A DNA stretch of 64,000 nucleotides from Clavibacter tessellarius (GCF_001618005.1 NZ_LQXA01000030.1:62001-126000); one strand, 5' to 3'. Positions 35,538 through 44,606 are shown, counted from the first letter of the stretch. Notes: generated from the letters alone by a model not told the origin. Made by a program: numbers and translations.

Positions 35538-36779
35538 ATGACCATGCAGCAACCCGTCGCGCGCTCGGTCGGCTCGCCTCCGTCCGGCCGGTCCACCGAG
35601 ATGCCCGCGGCGCTCGGAGCCGAGGACGAGCTGGTGCGCCTGCGGGCCGTGCACGACCTGCGGCTCGTCGGATCCGCGGCCGAGGAGCGCTTCGACCGCG
35701 TCACCCGCATCGCGCGCGAGATGTTCGACGTGCCCGTGGCCGAGATCAACCTGGTGGCCGACACCGACCAGTTCACGAAGTCGCCGCAGCCGCACGGGGT
35801 CTCGCTGCTCTCCGACCGCACGCAGTCGTTCTGCGACGTGACCATCCGCTCGCCCGACCTCCTCGTCGTGCCGGACGCCACCCGGGACGCGCGCTTCGCC
35901 GAGCGCACCACGGTCACCGGGCCGCGGCACATCCGCTTCTACGCCGGGCGGCCGCTCCGCGCGGGCGGCCAGACCGTCGGCACGCTGTGCCTCGTCGACA
36001 CCGAGCCGCGCGACCTCGACCCCGCGCAGGAGAAGCTGCTCGACGAGATGGGCGCGTGGGTGGAGCGCGAGCTCCGCGACAGCGCGGACGAGGAGGCGGC
36101 CGGGGAGATCCAGCGGCGGCTCCTGCCCGTCGACCGGCCGCTCTGGCCCGACTTCGAGCTGGCCGGGATCAGCATCCCGTCGCGCGGCGTCGGCGGCGAC
36201 TTCTACTCGTGGGGCGAGGACGCCGACGGCCTCCACGTGACCCTCGCCGACGTGATGGGCAAGGGCGCGGGCGCGGCGATCCTCGCCTCGGCCGTCCGCT
36301 CCGGCTTCCAGGCGCACCGGGGAGCCGACGTCGAGCGCACCGTGAGCGCCGTGCAGGCGCAGCTCCAGACCGACCTCGACGCGACCGAGACGTTCGCGAC
36401 CTTCCTGCACTGCCGGGTCGATGGATCCACCGGCGCCTTCGCCTACGCCGACGGCGGCCACGGCCTCACCCTGGTGCTCCGCGCGGACGGGTCGCACGAG
36501 ACGCTGCCGGCCCTCGGGCTGCCGCTCGGCGTCGTGCCGGACGCCACCTGGACGACGGCCGCGGGCGAGCTCCGCCCGGGCGACCGCCTCCTCGCCTTCA
36601 CCGACGGCGCCCTCGACCTCTTCGACGGCTCGCTCGACTCGGTCGTGCCGCTCGTGGAGCTCGTGCGGGACGCGGCCGACGCCGCGGAGACGGTGCAGCG
36701 CATCCACGACGCGGTGGCCGGCGTGCGCGTCGGCGACGACGTGACGGCGGTGTGCGTGCGGTACGCGGGCGGGGCCTGA
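35538..36779 (+). CDS. Soluble GAF-PP2C phosphatase (RsbU/P-type)
   Basis: The 413-residue protein has an N-terminal GAF domain (about 40-180; AEINLVADTDQFTKS and FYAGRPLRAGGQTVGTLCLVD) and a C-terminal SpoIIE-type phosphatase domain with GGDFYSWG at about 215, LADVMGKGAGAAI at about 235 and YADGGHGLTLVL at about 303. The phosphatase part is clearly related to the preceding gene's. It lies 148 bp downstream and has its own candidate -10 box (TACACT at 35441-35446). It probably gives the module a second, cytoplasmic input. Confidence 0.92.
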   Translation: MTMQQPVARSVGSPPSGRSTEMPAALGAEDELVRLRAVHDLRLVGSAAEERFDRVTRIAREMFDVPVAEINLVADTDQFTKSPQPHGVSLLSDRTQSFCDVTIRSPDLLVVPDATRDARFAERTTVTGPRHIRFYAGRPLRAGGQTVGTLCLVDTEPRDLDPAQEKLLDEMGAWVERELRDSADEEAAGEIQRRLLPVDRPLWPDFELAGISIPSRGVGGDFYSWGEDADGLHVTLADVMGKGAGAAILASAVRSGFQAHRGADVERTVSAVQAQLQTDLDATETFATFLHCRVDGSTGAFAYADGGHGLTLVLRADGSHETLPALGLPLGVVPDATWTTAAGELRPGDRLLAFTDGALDLFDGSLDSVVPLVELVRDAADAAETVQRIHDAVAGVRVGDDVTAVCVRYAGGA

Positions 36780-36787
36780 GCCTCCGA

Positions 36788-37303
36788 CTACACCGCCGCA
36801 GGCTGCTCGGCCCGCGCGTACTCGGATCCCGAGCGCGTCCGCAGCACGAGGCCCGCGTCCACGAGGTGGCGGCGGAGCAGCGCGTGGTCGTCGGTGAGGC
36901 GGACCAGGCGCGCGGTGAGGGCCTTCTCGTCGAGGACCTCTTCCGGATCCAGCACCTGGGCGACGACGTGCCGCAGCAGGTCGTCGAGGTCGGCCGGGGA
37001 GGCCGGCCACTGCGCGATGCGGCCGTCGCGGAGGAAGCGCTCGACGCCCTGGGCGGGCGGGGTCGCGGGCTGCTGGGCGAGGATCGCGCGGAAGACGGCG
37101 TCGGGCGCGGTCGCGGTGTCGTCCTCCGCGACCGCCACCAGCCCCGATCCGGTGAGCGCGCGTGCGGCCTTCGTGCGTCGGGCGGGGGAGAGGTGCGCGA
37201 GGGCGTCGCCGAGGGAGGAGCCGAGCACGACGCGCGCGTACGCGGCCCGCATCTCCGCGTCGGCGAGCACGGCGGCGATGCGGCGCGGGTCGATGTGGTC
37301 CAT
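36788..37303 (-). CDS. DUF2087-domain protein, probable ArsR-like regulator
   Basis: The 171-residue protein has an N-terminal helical part (IAAVLADAEMRAAYARVVLG, SPARRTKAARALTGSGLV, like a winged-helix region) and a C-terminal DUF2087 domain at about 95-165: FLRDGRIAQWPASPADL, then DHALLRRHLVDAGLVLRTRSG ending YARAE. This combination is seen in small transcriptional regulators. It is convergent with the phosphatase gene, 8 bp apart. Target unknown. Confidence 0.8.
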   Translation of the reverse strand: MDHIDPRRIAAVLADAEMRAAYARVVLGSSLGDALAHLSPARRTKAARALTGSGLVAVAEDDTATAPDAVFRAILAQQPATPPAQGVERFLRDGRIAQWPASPADLDDLLRHVVAQVLDPEEVLDEKALTARLVRLTDDHALLRRHLVDAGLVLRTRSGSEYARAEQPAAV

Positions 37304-37360
37304 GCCCCCATCCTGCCCGGCGCCTTCCGGCGCGCCGAGCGGGACGGATACGGTCGGGAC

Positions 37361-37501
37361 ATGCCCGTCCTCCGCCTCCTCGGCCGCGCCCTGTCGCGGA
37401 TCCTCTACGTGCTCGGCAAGGGCCGCATGGCCGGTGACGGCCAGAACCCGGCGAACGGCGACCCGATGGGGTTCGAGAAGCCGCAGCAGTACCGACCCTG
37501 A
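37361..37501 (+). CDS. Small conserved hypothetical protein
   Basis: The 46-residue frame from ATG 37361 starts with a short amphipathic or membrane-type helix (VLRLLGRALSRILYVLGK) and ends ANGDPMGFEKPQQYRP. It is followed directly by a strong terminator, which supports real expression. I recall similar short proteins in related genera. Function unknown. Confidence 0.6.
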   Translation: MPVLRLLGRALSRILYVLGKGRMAGDGQNPANGDPMGFEKPQQYRP

Positions 37502-37516
37502 GTGCGGCCCACCACG

Positions 37517-37559
37517 CACGACGGCCCCCGTCCTCACCAGGAGGACGGGGGCCGTCGTG
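37517..37559. terminator. Bidirectional hairpin terminator
   Basis: A perfect 19-bp stem (37517-37535 with 37541-37559; core ACGACGGCCCCCGTCCTC) has a 5-nt loop ACCAG. It lies between two convergent small genes ending at 37501 and 37575 and can stop both transcripts. Confidence 0.9.
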
Positions 37560-37574
37560 TCGTGCGGGAGCGGA

Positions 37575-37766
37575 TCAGCTCGCGTCGGAGACCGCCTGGT
37601 TGATCGCGGTCGGGGCGTCGTACTCCTTGTCGGCGATCTTCCGGAGCGCGTCGAGCGTGCCGGAGTCGGCGCCCGACTCCTCCGCCTTCTTCACGATCGC
37701 GTCCTTCGACGCCGGGTAGTCGAGGCCGCTGAGGTGCTTCTGGAGCTCGATGGGATTGATGGCCAT
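37575..37766 (-). CDS. DUF2795-domain protein
   Basis: The 63-residue protein MAINPIELQKHLSGLDYPASKDAIV is a typical member of the small DUF2795 family, helical and soluble. These proteins are common in actinobacteria and have no known biochemical role. A GAGAGGAC ribosome binding site precedes ATG 37766. It is 21 bp downstream of the glycosyltransferase operon on the same strand. Confidence 0.85.
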   Translation of the reverse strand: MAINPIELQKHLSGLDYPASKDAIVKKAEESGADSGTLDALRKIADKEYDAPTAINQAVSDAS

Positions 37767-37787
37767 GGGGTGTCCTCTCGTCGGTGA

Positions 37788-38807
37788 TCAGGAGCGGTCG
37801 GCGCGGAGGTCCACGCCGCCCACGGATCGAGTCGACTCCTCCGGCGGCACGTCGCCTAGGTGCTCTTCCTGGGGATCCGACGGCTCCGGCGCATCCGGCG
37901 CATCCGGCCGCTCCGCCGCATCCGGCCGCTCCGCCGCCTCCGCCGCGAACAGCACGTCGAACGCGTCGACCTCACGCACGGGCAGCGTGGTCGGGGCCTC
38001 GAGGTGCACGGCACCGCTCGGGACGATGCCCGCGCCGCCGAAGCGCTCCATCACGCGCCACTGCGCCGCGACGTCCTCGCCGGAGTGCCGCTCGGGCAGC
38101 AGCTCCCAGAAGTCGAAGCCGCCCGTCTCCACCAGCGCGCGGCGCCGGTAGAGCACGCAGCCGCCGACCCACGCGATCCGGTACGCGAGCCAGGTGTCGA
38201 CCTCGAGGTCGAGGTCGGCGGCGATGTGGGCGAGGTTCGCGGCGTTGTGCAGCGGCCAGCGGTCGAAGCCCGGGGTGCCCCGGCGGATGCGCTCCGGCTC
38301 GACCCCGTCGCCCCACGGGGTGAAGGCGGCGGCCTCGTGCGCGCGGCGGTCGTCGAGGTAGCTGAGGCCCTGCACGGCGGCGCCGACGAAGCCGATGTCG
38401 AGCGCCTCGAGGGCGTCGTGCATCCGCCGCAGCATGCCGGGCTCCAGCCACACGTCGTCGTCGAGGAACAGCACGGCGTCGGCCGTGGCGCGCGCGAGCA
38501 GCGACGCCCGGTGCTCGGCGATCCCGCGACGCGGCAGGTGCGCGACCACCTCGACCTCGCGGCCCTGCGCGCGGAGCACGCGGACCATGCCCTGCACGCT
38601 CGGCTCGACGGATGCGCGGGATCCGTCCGACTGGTCGCTCACGATCACGCGGAACGGCGGGTCGTCCTGCCCGGCGAGGCCCGAGAGCGTCACCGCGAGC
38701 TCGGCGGTGCGGCCCGCGGTGGGCACGAGCACGTCGATCGCGGGCGCGTCGGGCGCGCGGCCGGCGCCCCACTCGCCCGACCAGCGGCGGCTGCGGCCGG
38801 CGGTCAC
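37788..38807 (-). CDS. Family 2 glycosyltransferase
   Basis: The 339-residue protein has a GT-A fold: IDVLVPTAGRTAELAVTLSGL at about 24-44, then DAVLFLDDDVWLEPGML at about 111 with the DDD metal-binding motif, and a galactosyltransferase-like end SGEDVAAQWRVMERFGG at about 268. It lacks a signal or membrane segment. The C-terminal 50 residues are acidic and Pro/Ala-rich with a repeated AERPDA unit. GTG 38807 overlaps the hldE stop (GTGA). It is likely to transfer a sugar during surface glycan assembly. Confidence 0.88.
   Translation of the reverse strand: MTAGRSRRWSGEWGAGRAPDAPAIDVLVPTAGRTAELAVTLSGLAGQDDPPFRVIVSDQSDGSRASVEPSVQGMVRVLRAQGREVEVVAHLPRRGIAEHRASLLARATADAVLFLDDDVWLEPGMLRRMHDALEALDIGFVGAAVQGLSYLDDRRAHEAAAFTPWGDGVEPERIRRGTPGFDRWPLHNAANLAHIAADLDLEVDTWLAYRIAWVGGCVLYRRRALVETGGFDFWELLPERHSGEDVAAQWRVMERFGGAGIVPSGAVHLEAPTTLPVREVDAFDVLFAAEAAERPDAAERPDAPDAPEPSDPQEEHLGDVPPEESTRSVGGVDLRADRS
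37900..37935. repeat. Two tandem 18-bp repeats in the glycosyltransferase 3' end
   Basis: GCATCCGGCCGCTCCGCC occurs twice in a row (37900-37917 and 37918-37935), with a partial GCATCCGGC copy just before. It encodes the repeated AERPDA stretch of the disordered tail. It is in frame and probably varies between strains. Confidence 0.85.
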
Positions 38808-40390
38808 CGGGGAGCTCCCGGCGCGGGCTCCGGATCCGTCTCGGGGGCGGCTGCGGCGGCGTCGGGACCGGCGGGCGGGGCGGCGGACGCGGACGTCGCC
38901 GTCCCCGCGCGCCGCGTGAACCCGGGGTCGGGAGCGGAGGCGCGGATCCGGTCCACCATCGAGCTCGTCGACTGCGACGGCACGTAGCCGAGGATCGACA
39001 CCTCGCCGCCGTACCCGCGCACCACCGCGGTCTCGTCGAGCATCTCGGGCGTGTAGTCGCCGCCCTTCGCGTAGACGTCGGGCCGCACCGCCTCGAGCAG
39101 CGGGATGGGGGTGTCGGTGTCGAAGACGGTGATCACGTCGACGCAGGAGAGCTCGGCGAGCACGCCCGCGCGGTCCTCTGCGGTGTTCACCGGTCGGTCG
39201 GATCCCTTCAGCCGCCGCACGGAGTCGTCGCTGTTGAGCGCCACCACGAGCACGTCGCCGAGCCGCTTGGCCTGCCGGAGGTAGGTCGTGTGGCCGCGGT
39301 GCAGCACATCGAAGCAGCCGTTCGTGAAGACGATGCGGCGGCCCGCGGCGCGCTCGGCGGCCACGAGCTCGACGAGCTCCGCCTGCGACACGGTGCGCGA
39401 GCGCGTCTCGCCGAGGTGGTCGGCGAGGGTCGCGGCGGAGCACACGGACGTGCCGGGCAGGCGCACGACGACGTCCGCCGCGGCCTGCGCGAAGTCGGCG
39501 CTGACCTGGAGCGGGAGGCCCACGGCGCGCGCGAGCGTGAGGGCGGCGACGAACGTGTCGCCCGCGCCGGACGCCTGCTTCTCCGGCACCGGATGCGCGC
39601 GCGTGCGGTACGGCTCGCCCGCGCCGAGCACCACGGTGCCGTCGCGGTCGAGCGTGACGACGGCGGTCGCGGATCCGGAGGCGGCGAGCACCGCGTCGGC
39701 GAGCCCCGCGATGACGGCGGCCCGGTCCTCGTCGCGCGCGAGCGGACGATCGATCAGGCGGCCGGTCTCGCCCGCGTTCGGCGTGATGAGGTCGGGGCGG
39801 AGCGGCGCCCACATGGCGGGATCGTGCGCATCGACCACGGTGAGGCCGGGGCGGCTCGACCGCGCGGCGAGCGACTCGAGCACCACGCCGTGCAGCGTGC
39901 CGGTGCCGTAGTCGGAGACGATCTCGGCGTCCGCGTCGGCGGTGGCCTCCAGCGCGGCGCGGGCGAGGGCGCGCGCGTCGTCGCGGTGCACGGATCCGCG
40001 GTGCACGTCGTCGACCCGCACGATCACCTGGTCGTCGCCCACGATGCGCGTCTTGGTGGTGGTGCGGAGGCGCGGCGAGTGCACGAGGCCGGACACGTCG
40101 ACGCCCGCCGCCAGCAGCAGGTCGCGCACGCGGTCGCCCGCGGCGTCCTGGCCGACGAGGCCGACCATCCGCACGGTGCCGCCGAGGCTCGCGAGGTTCA
40201 CCGCGGTGTTCGCGGCGCCGCCGAGCGACTGGATCCGCTCGGTCACGTCCACGACGGGCGCCGGCGCCTCGCGGGTCATGCGGTCGCTGTGGCCGCGCCA
40301 CCACTCGTCGAGGATCACGTCGCCGATGACCGTGACGGTGGGCCGGCGCTCCGCGAGCAGGCCGATGATGCCGCGCAGCTCGCTGGTCAT
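38804..40390 (-). CDS. hldE: Bifunctional heptose-7-phosphate kinase / heptose-1-phosphate nucleotidyltransferase (HldE), copy 1
   Basis: The 528-residue protein joins a PfkB-type kinase (about 1-325; VTVIGDVILDEWW, ERIQSLGGAANTAVNL, catalytic GAGDT at about 269) to a cytidylyltransferase-fold domain (about 345-480; GCFDVLHRGH with HxGH, LNSDDSVRRLKG). In E. coli HldE makes heptose 1,7-bisphosphate and later ADP-heptose. A 45-residue Ala/Pro-rich tail is extra. It is fused by ATGA/GTGA overlaps to the dehydrogenase upstream and the glycosyltransferase downstream. The activated sugar here may carry a nucleotide other than ADP. Confidence 0.92.
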   Translation of the reverse strand: MTSELRGIIGLLAERRPTVTVIGDVILDEWWRGHSDRMTREAPAPVVDVTERIQSLGGAANTAVNLASLGGTVRMVGLVGQDAAGDRVRDLLLAAGVDVSGLVHSPRLRTTTKTRIVGDDQVIVRVDDVHRGSVHRDDARALARAALEATADADAEIVSDYGTGTLHGVVLESLAARSSRPGLTVVDAHDPAMWAPLRPDLITPNAGETGRLIDRPLARDEDRAAVIAGLADAVLAASGSATAVVTLDRDGTVVLGAGEPYRTRAHPVPEKQASGAGDTFVAALTLARAVGLPLQVSADFAQAAADVVVRLPGTSVCSAATLADHLGETRSRTVSQAELVELVAAERAAGRRIVFTNGCFDVLHRGHTTYLRQAKRLGDVLVVALNSDDSVRRLKGSDRPVNTAEDRAGVLAELSCVDVITVFDTDTPIPLLEAVRPDVYAKGGDYTPEMLDETAVVRGYGGEVSILGYVPSQSTSSMVDRIRASAPDPGFTRRAGTATSASAAPPAGPDAAAAAPETDPEPAPGAPR

Positions 40391-41877
40391 CGCGCGTCGC
40401 CCGCGTCGGTGCTGACCGAGCCGGAGGATGCCTCGGCCGGGGTGACGTCGCCCGCGTCGAGCACCGGCAGCCCGAGGTGAACGACCGTCGTGGTGCTCAT
40501 CTCGTCGAGGAGCTCGGGGCCGTAGCCGAAGCCGGATCCGCTACGCCCGCGGGGCTGCGCGGCGCCGCCGGGTGCGCCGCCGAAGACGCCGTTGACCTTG
40601 ATCGTGCCGACGGGCAGCTCGGCGGCCGCCCGCTGCGCGTGCTCCATCGATCCCGTGAGCACGCTCGCGGCGAGCCCGTACCGGTCGTCGGATGCGCGGG
40701 CGAGCGCCTCGTCGAAGTCCGCGACGACCTGCACGGCCGCGACGGGGCCGAACGTCTCGGCCGTCATGACGGTCATGTCGGCGGTGCAGTCGACGAGCAC
40801 GGTGGCGGGGTAGCGGGATCCGGGGCCGTCGGGCACGCGCCCGCCGACGAGCGCGCGGGCGCCCTCGGTGAGCGCCTCCGCGATCTGCTCGTGCACGGCG
40901 TCGCGCATGCGCTCGTCGACCAGCGGGCCGAGGTCGCCGGAGGAGTTCCAGCGCTCGGCCTCCGCGACGAGCGCGGCGGTGAAGCGGTCGGCGATGGCGG
41001 CGTGCACGTAGATCCGCTCGACCGAGGTGCAGATCTGGCCGGCGTTGGCGAAGGACCCGAGGGCGGCCTGCGCGGCGGCCCACGCGGGGTCCACCCCGGC
41101 GTCGACGAGGAGCGGGTCGTTGCCGCCGTTCTCGCGGATCACGTGGGTGGGGGTGCCGGCGGCGCGGCGCGCGATGGCCTCGCCCGCGGCGGTGGATCCG
41201 ACGTGCGCGACCACGCGCGTGTCCTCGTGCGCGACGAGCCGGTCGCCCACGTCGCCGCCGCCGACCACGGACACGAGCACGCCCTCGGGCAGCGCCTCGG
41301 CGAGGATCCGCCCGAGCAGCTCGCCGGTGTGCGGGCAGCGCTCGCTCGGCTTGTGGACCACGGTGTTGCCCATCACGAGCGCCGCGCCGATGATGCCGGC
41401 CGCGACCGCGACGGGATCGTTCCACGGCGTGAGCGCGACCGTGACCCCGCGCGGCCGCGGCACCGAGAAGTCGACGTTCGGGAGCGTGCCGAGCAGGCTC
41501 TTCCCGCGGTGCACGGGCCCGAGCTCGGAGTACTGGAGCAGCGTGTCGACGCCCGCGCCGACGCCGCCGAGCGCGTCGCCGATGGGCTTTCCGGTCTCGC
41601 GCGCGTTGAGGGCGGCGAGCTCCTCCGCGTGCTCGGCGAGCGCGTGGGCGGCACGGCGCACGGCCTGTCCGCGCTGGGCGGGCGGCATCGCGGCCCAGGC
41701 GGCGGATGCGGCGACCGAGCGGCGCACCGCGGCGTCCACCTCCTCGGGGCTCGACGCGTCGATGTCGCCCACGGGCGAGCCGTCGCGCGGATCCGTGATC
41801 CGCAGCGTCCCGGGTCCGGCCTCGGGCTCCTCGGGGTCGATCAGGGCGTCCAGGTCGAGTGCGGTGTCCGTGGTCAC
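40387..41877 (-). CDS. NAD(P)-dependent aldehyde dehydrogenase
   Basis: The 496-residue protein has the ALDH layout: ALTPWNDPVAVAAGIIGAALVMGNTVVHKPSE at about 155-185 in the cofactor-binding region, Glu in IRENGGNDPLLV at about 254, and catalytic Cys in NAGQICTSVERIY at about 287. The usual ELGG at the Glu site is ENGG. GTG 41877 gives a short acidic N-terminus; a longer frame reaches 42072 but is low-complexity. It is the first gene of the hldE operon, so it may act on an aldehyde linked to heptose or glycan metabolism, but the link is only positional. Confidence 0.9.
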   Translation of the reverse strand: MTTDTALDLDALIDPEEPEAGPGTLRITDPRDGSPVGDIDASSPEEVDAAVRRSVAASAAWAAMPPAQRGQAVRRAAHALAEHAEELAALNARETGKPIGDALGGVGAGVDTLLQYSELGPVHRGKSLLGTLPNVDFSVPRPRGVTVALTPWNDPVAVAAGIIGAALVMGNTVVHKPSERCPHTGELLGRILAEALPEGVLVSVVGGGDVGDRLVAHEDTRVVAHVGSTAAGEAIARRAAGTPTHVIRENGGNDPLLVDAGVDPAWAAAQAALGSFANAGQICTSVERIYVHAAIADRFTAALVAEAERWNSSGDLGPLVDERMRDAVHEQIAEALTEGARALVGGRVPDGPGSRYPATVLVDCTADMTVMTAETFGPVAAVQVVADFDEALARASDDRYGLAASVLTGSMEHAQRAAAELPVGTIKVNGVFGGAPGGAAQPRGRSGSGFGYGPELLDEMSTTTVVHLGLPVLDAGDVTPAEASSGSVSTDAGDAR

Positions 41878-42065
41878 AGGTCTCCTCGCGGGGTCGGCGG
41901 CCCGCGGATGCGCGGCCGGGGGCGCTCGCGCGCCACCCGGCCCGTACCCACTTCCCCGGTGTCCCACACGGGGCGTCGGCTCCTCCCCGAAGTCCGGATC
42001 CGCCCCTGGTCCCCGGATGCGCTGGTCGGCTACATTGGGCGCGCACCCGCCGACATGGTGCGTCC

Positions 42066-42359
42066 ATGACACCGCGATGGGCGCCCTCGTCCGAGAAGCA
42101 CGGCGTTCCCCAGGACGACCAGGTCCACATGCTCCTCCATCCGAACTACGTCCAGCACCTGCGCAGCGAGGAACCTGATGGCGGACGCATCACGCTCTAC
42201 ATCGGCCACCCCCATGGTCAGACGGAGCGCGAGGTGGAGATCCTGGTGAGGACGTTCCCCGGAGCACGGCGGGAGGCACTCGTCTTCCACGCCATGCCGC
42301 TGGGCCCGAAGTACCGCCGTTATCGAGAGGAGCACCCGGATGGCCGACATGACGGATGA
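42066..42359 (+). CDS. Putative toxin of a two-gene toxin-antitoxin module
   Basis: The 97-residue protein has an N-terminal EKHGVPQDDQVHMLLHPNYV, then a beta-rich part ITLYIGHPHGQTEREVEILVRTFP and an end HAMPLGPKYRRYREEHP. The order 'KHGI...A...h, IGp...LEilv, IHAM...Kyr' is that of small BrnT/DUF4258-like toxins. The next gene overlaps by 20 bases and has antitoxin-like features. No experiment supports toxicity; BrnT-like ribonuclease activity is inference. Confidence 0.65.
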   Translation: MTPRWAPSSEKHGVPQDDQVHMLLHPNYVQHLRSEEPDGGRITLYIGHPHGQTEREVEILVRTFPGARREALVFHAMPLGPKYRRYREEHPDGRHDG

Positions 42360-42717
42360 GGAGTACGAAGCCCTCGCCACGCGACTCACGGATCCCGACC
42401 GCCCCGTCGAGGCCATGGGTCCGCCGCTGACGGGCGAGGCCGCGGCCGCCTACGGGCGCGCCTTCATGCTCCGCGAGTACGGATCCATGGAGGCCATCGA
42501 GAAGGCGATCGAGGATGCCCGGCGGTACGACGCCGAGAAGCGCGCGACCGCGGACCCGGACCCGAGCCCCGCCTCCGAGTCGGTCGTCCGCGCCGTCATC
42601 TCCGCCGCCGACTCCGCGGCCTTCCGCGAGCTGGAGCGGCGCAGCGGGCTGGAGCAGGCGGAGCTCGTGCGCCGCGCGGTGCACGAGCTCCTCGTCGCCG
42701 AGAAGCTCGTCAGCTGA
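42340..42717 (+). CDS. Putative antitoxin with C-terminal helical DNA-binding-like domain
   Basis: The 125-residue acidic protein begins MADMTDEEYEALATRLTDPD and has a central block PPLTGEAAAAYGRAFMLREYGS. The C-terminal part AAFRELERRSGLEQAELVRRAVHELL resembles a ribbon-helix-helix domain (residues 95-120). This layout (acidic neutralising region plus RHH) is typical of antitoxins that sit after a BrnT-like gene. The start overlaps the toxin gene by 20 bases, an arrangement that couples translation. Confidence 0.68.
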   Translation: MADMTDEEYEALATRLTDPDRPVEAMGPPLTGEAAAAYGRAFMLREYGSMEAIEKAIEDARRYDAEKRATADPDPSPASESVVRAVISAADSAAFRELERRSGLEQAELVRRAVHELLVAEKLVS

Positions 42718-42736
42718 GCGCTCCGGCCGCGCGCGG

Positions 42737-44572
42737 CTACGGCTCCAGGTGCCCCAGCTCCGGCTGCGCCAGGAACGCCACGACCGGATCCGCCGCCGCA
42801 CCCGTCTCGAACACCACGAGGTCGTTGCGGCCCGCGCGGAGCTGCGCGCCCGGCACGTAGAGCGTGTGCTGCGGGCCGCGGGTCCAGTAGCGGCCGAGCG
42901 CGAAGCCGTTGACGAACGCGACGCCCTTGCCCCACGAGCGCGTGTCGAGGAAGAGGTCGGCGGGCGCCTCCAGCTCGAACGACGCGTGCGCGAGCACGGG
43001 CCCGTCGAGGAAGCGGACGGGCGCATCGGGCTCAGCCGACGCGTCCGCGTCCGGCACCTCGGGCCCGCGCGGCGCGTCCGCGATGACGGCCGCCGACGCC
43101 ACCGCCGCGGCCATCGCGCCGAGGTCGAGCGGCAGGCTCTCCCAGCCCGTGAGCTCCTCGCCGTCGAGCGTCGCCGGCCCGATGAGGCCCTTCGCCTCGC
43201 CGATGCGCACGCCGTAGTTCACGCGCCCCTGGTCCTCCACGAGCACCTCGAGCATCCGGCCGGGCGGCACCGCGATCGCCGTCTCGTGCTGGTCGCGCTG
43301 GATCACGCCGACGCGTACGCCGTCCACCGACACCACGGCGCGGTCGCGCACCTCGCCGAACGACAGCACGCGCGCATCGTCGGACGCGGGCAGCGCGACG
43401 CGGTGCAGCGCGAACCCGCGGAACACGCCGAGCGCGTCCATCGACGGCACGGCGGGCGTCGCGCGCCAGGCGGCGGGATCCGCCACGAGGTCCGCGAGCG
43501 GCACGACCGCGTCGAACGCCGTCCGGAACGCGGGCGCATCGCCGCGCTGCGCGGGCACCTCGTCGGGCACGTCCCGGTACCGCGCGATCACGTCGCGGAA
43601 CGCGAAGAACTTGGGGGTCGGGGATCCGGTCTCGTCCAGCGGGGCGTCGTAGTCGTACGAGGTGACGTGCGACTGGTACGTGCCCTTGTGGTTGGCGCCG
43701 TTCGTGAAGCCGAAGTTCGTGCCGCCGTGGAACATGTAGATGTTCACGGACGCGCCCGCGGCGAGGAGCGCGTCCAGCTCGGCGGCGGCGTCGGCCGCGG
43801 AGGTCGTGTGGTGGTGCTCGCCCCAGTGGTCGAACCAGCCGTCCCAGAACTCGCTGCACATGAGCGGCCCGGTCGGCTGGTGGCGGCGCAGGGTCGCGAG
43901 GCGCTCGGTGGCGCGCGAGCCGAAGGATCCCGTGCGGTGCAGCTCGTCGAGGCTGCCGCGGGAGAGCATCTCGTCGGTGGGCTGGTCGACGGTCGTCAGC
44001 GGCACGATGATGCCGGACTCGCGCGTGAGGTCGACGAGGTGCCGGAGGTAGTCGGCGTCGTCGCCGTACGCGCCGTACTCATTCTCGATCTGCACGAGGA
44101 TCACGGGCCCGCCCATGTCGATCTGCCGCGGCGCGACGATCTCGTACACGCGGCGGAGGAACTCGTCGACGGCCGCGAGGTACAGCGGCTCGCTGCGGCG
44201 GACGCCCACCGCGGGATCCTCGAACAGCCAGCCGGGGAGCCCGCCGCCGTCCCACTCCGCGCAGATGTAGGGGCCGGGGCGCACGATCGCGTGCATGCCC
44301 TCCGCGTGCACCAGGTCGAGGAAGCGGCCGAGGTCGAGGCCGTCGCTCGTGTCGAACGCGCCGCGCTCGGGGGAGTGGGCGTTCCAGGCGACGTACGTCT
44401 CGATGGTGTCGAGGCCCATGAGGCGGGCCTTGCGGATCCGGTCGGCCCACTGGTCGGGGTGCACGCGGAAGTAGTGGAGCGCGCCCGCGATGACGCGGTG
44501 CGGTCGGCCGTCGAGCTCGAAGTCGTCGGCGCCGATGCGGAAGCGGGTGCTGGTGGCGGGGAGGCCGGGCAT
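42737..44572 (-). CDS. Beta-galactosidase, glycoside hydrolase family 35
   Basis: The 611-residue protein opens with FELDGRPHRVIAGALHYFRVHPDQW, typical of GH35. The acid/base Glu165 lies in IENEYGAYG and the nucleophile Glu241 in CSEFWDGWFDHWG. The TIM barrel ends near 330 and is followed by beta-sandwich domains ending in GRYWTRGPQHTLYVPG. No signal peptide is visible, so it acts in the cytoplasm on imported galactosides. It is the last gene of the transporter operon at 44656-47964. Confidence 0.95.
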   Translation of the reverse strand: MPGLPATSTRFRIGADDFELDGRPHRVIAGALHYFRVHPDQWADRIRKARLMGLDTIETYVAWNAHSPERGAFDTSDGLDLGRFLDLVHAEGMHAIVRPGPYICAEWDGGGLPGWLFEDPAVGVRRSEPLYLAAVDEFLRRVYEIVAPRQIDMGGPVILVQIENEYGAYGDDADYLRHLVDLTRESGIIVPLTTVDQPTDEMLSRGSLDELHRTGSFGSRATERLATLRRHQPTGPLMCSEFWDGWFDHWGEHHHTTSAADAAAELDALLAAGASVNIYMFHGGTNFGFTNGANHKGTYQSHVTSYDYDAPLDETGSPTPKFFAFRDVIARYRDVPDEVPAQRGDAPAFRTAFDAVVPLADLVADPAAWRATPAVPSMDALGVFRGFALHRVALPASDDARVLSFGEVRDRAVVSVDGVRVGVIQRDQHETAIAVPPGRMLEVLVEDQGRVNYGVRIGEAKGLIGPATLDGEELTGWESLPLDLGAMAAAVASAAVIADAPRGPEVPDADASAEPDAPVRFLDGPVLAHASFELEAPADLFLDTRSWGKGVAFVNGFALGRYWTRGPQHTLYVPGAQLRAGRNDLVVFETGAAADPVVAFLAQPELGHLEP

Positions 44573-44606
44573 GGTCGTGTCCTCAGGGGTGCGGGATGGC
44601 AGGGGA

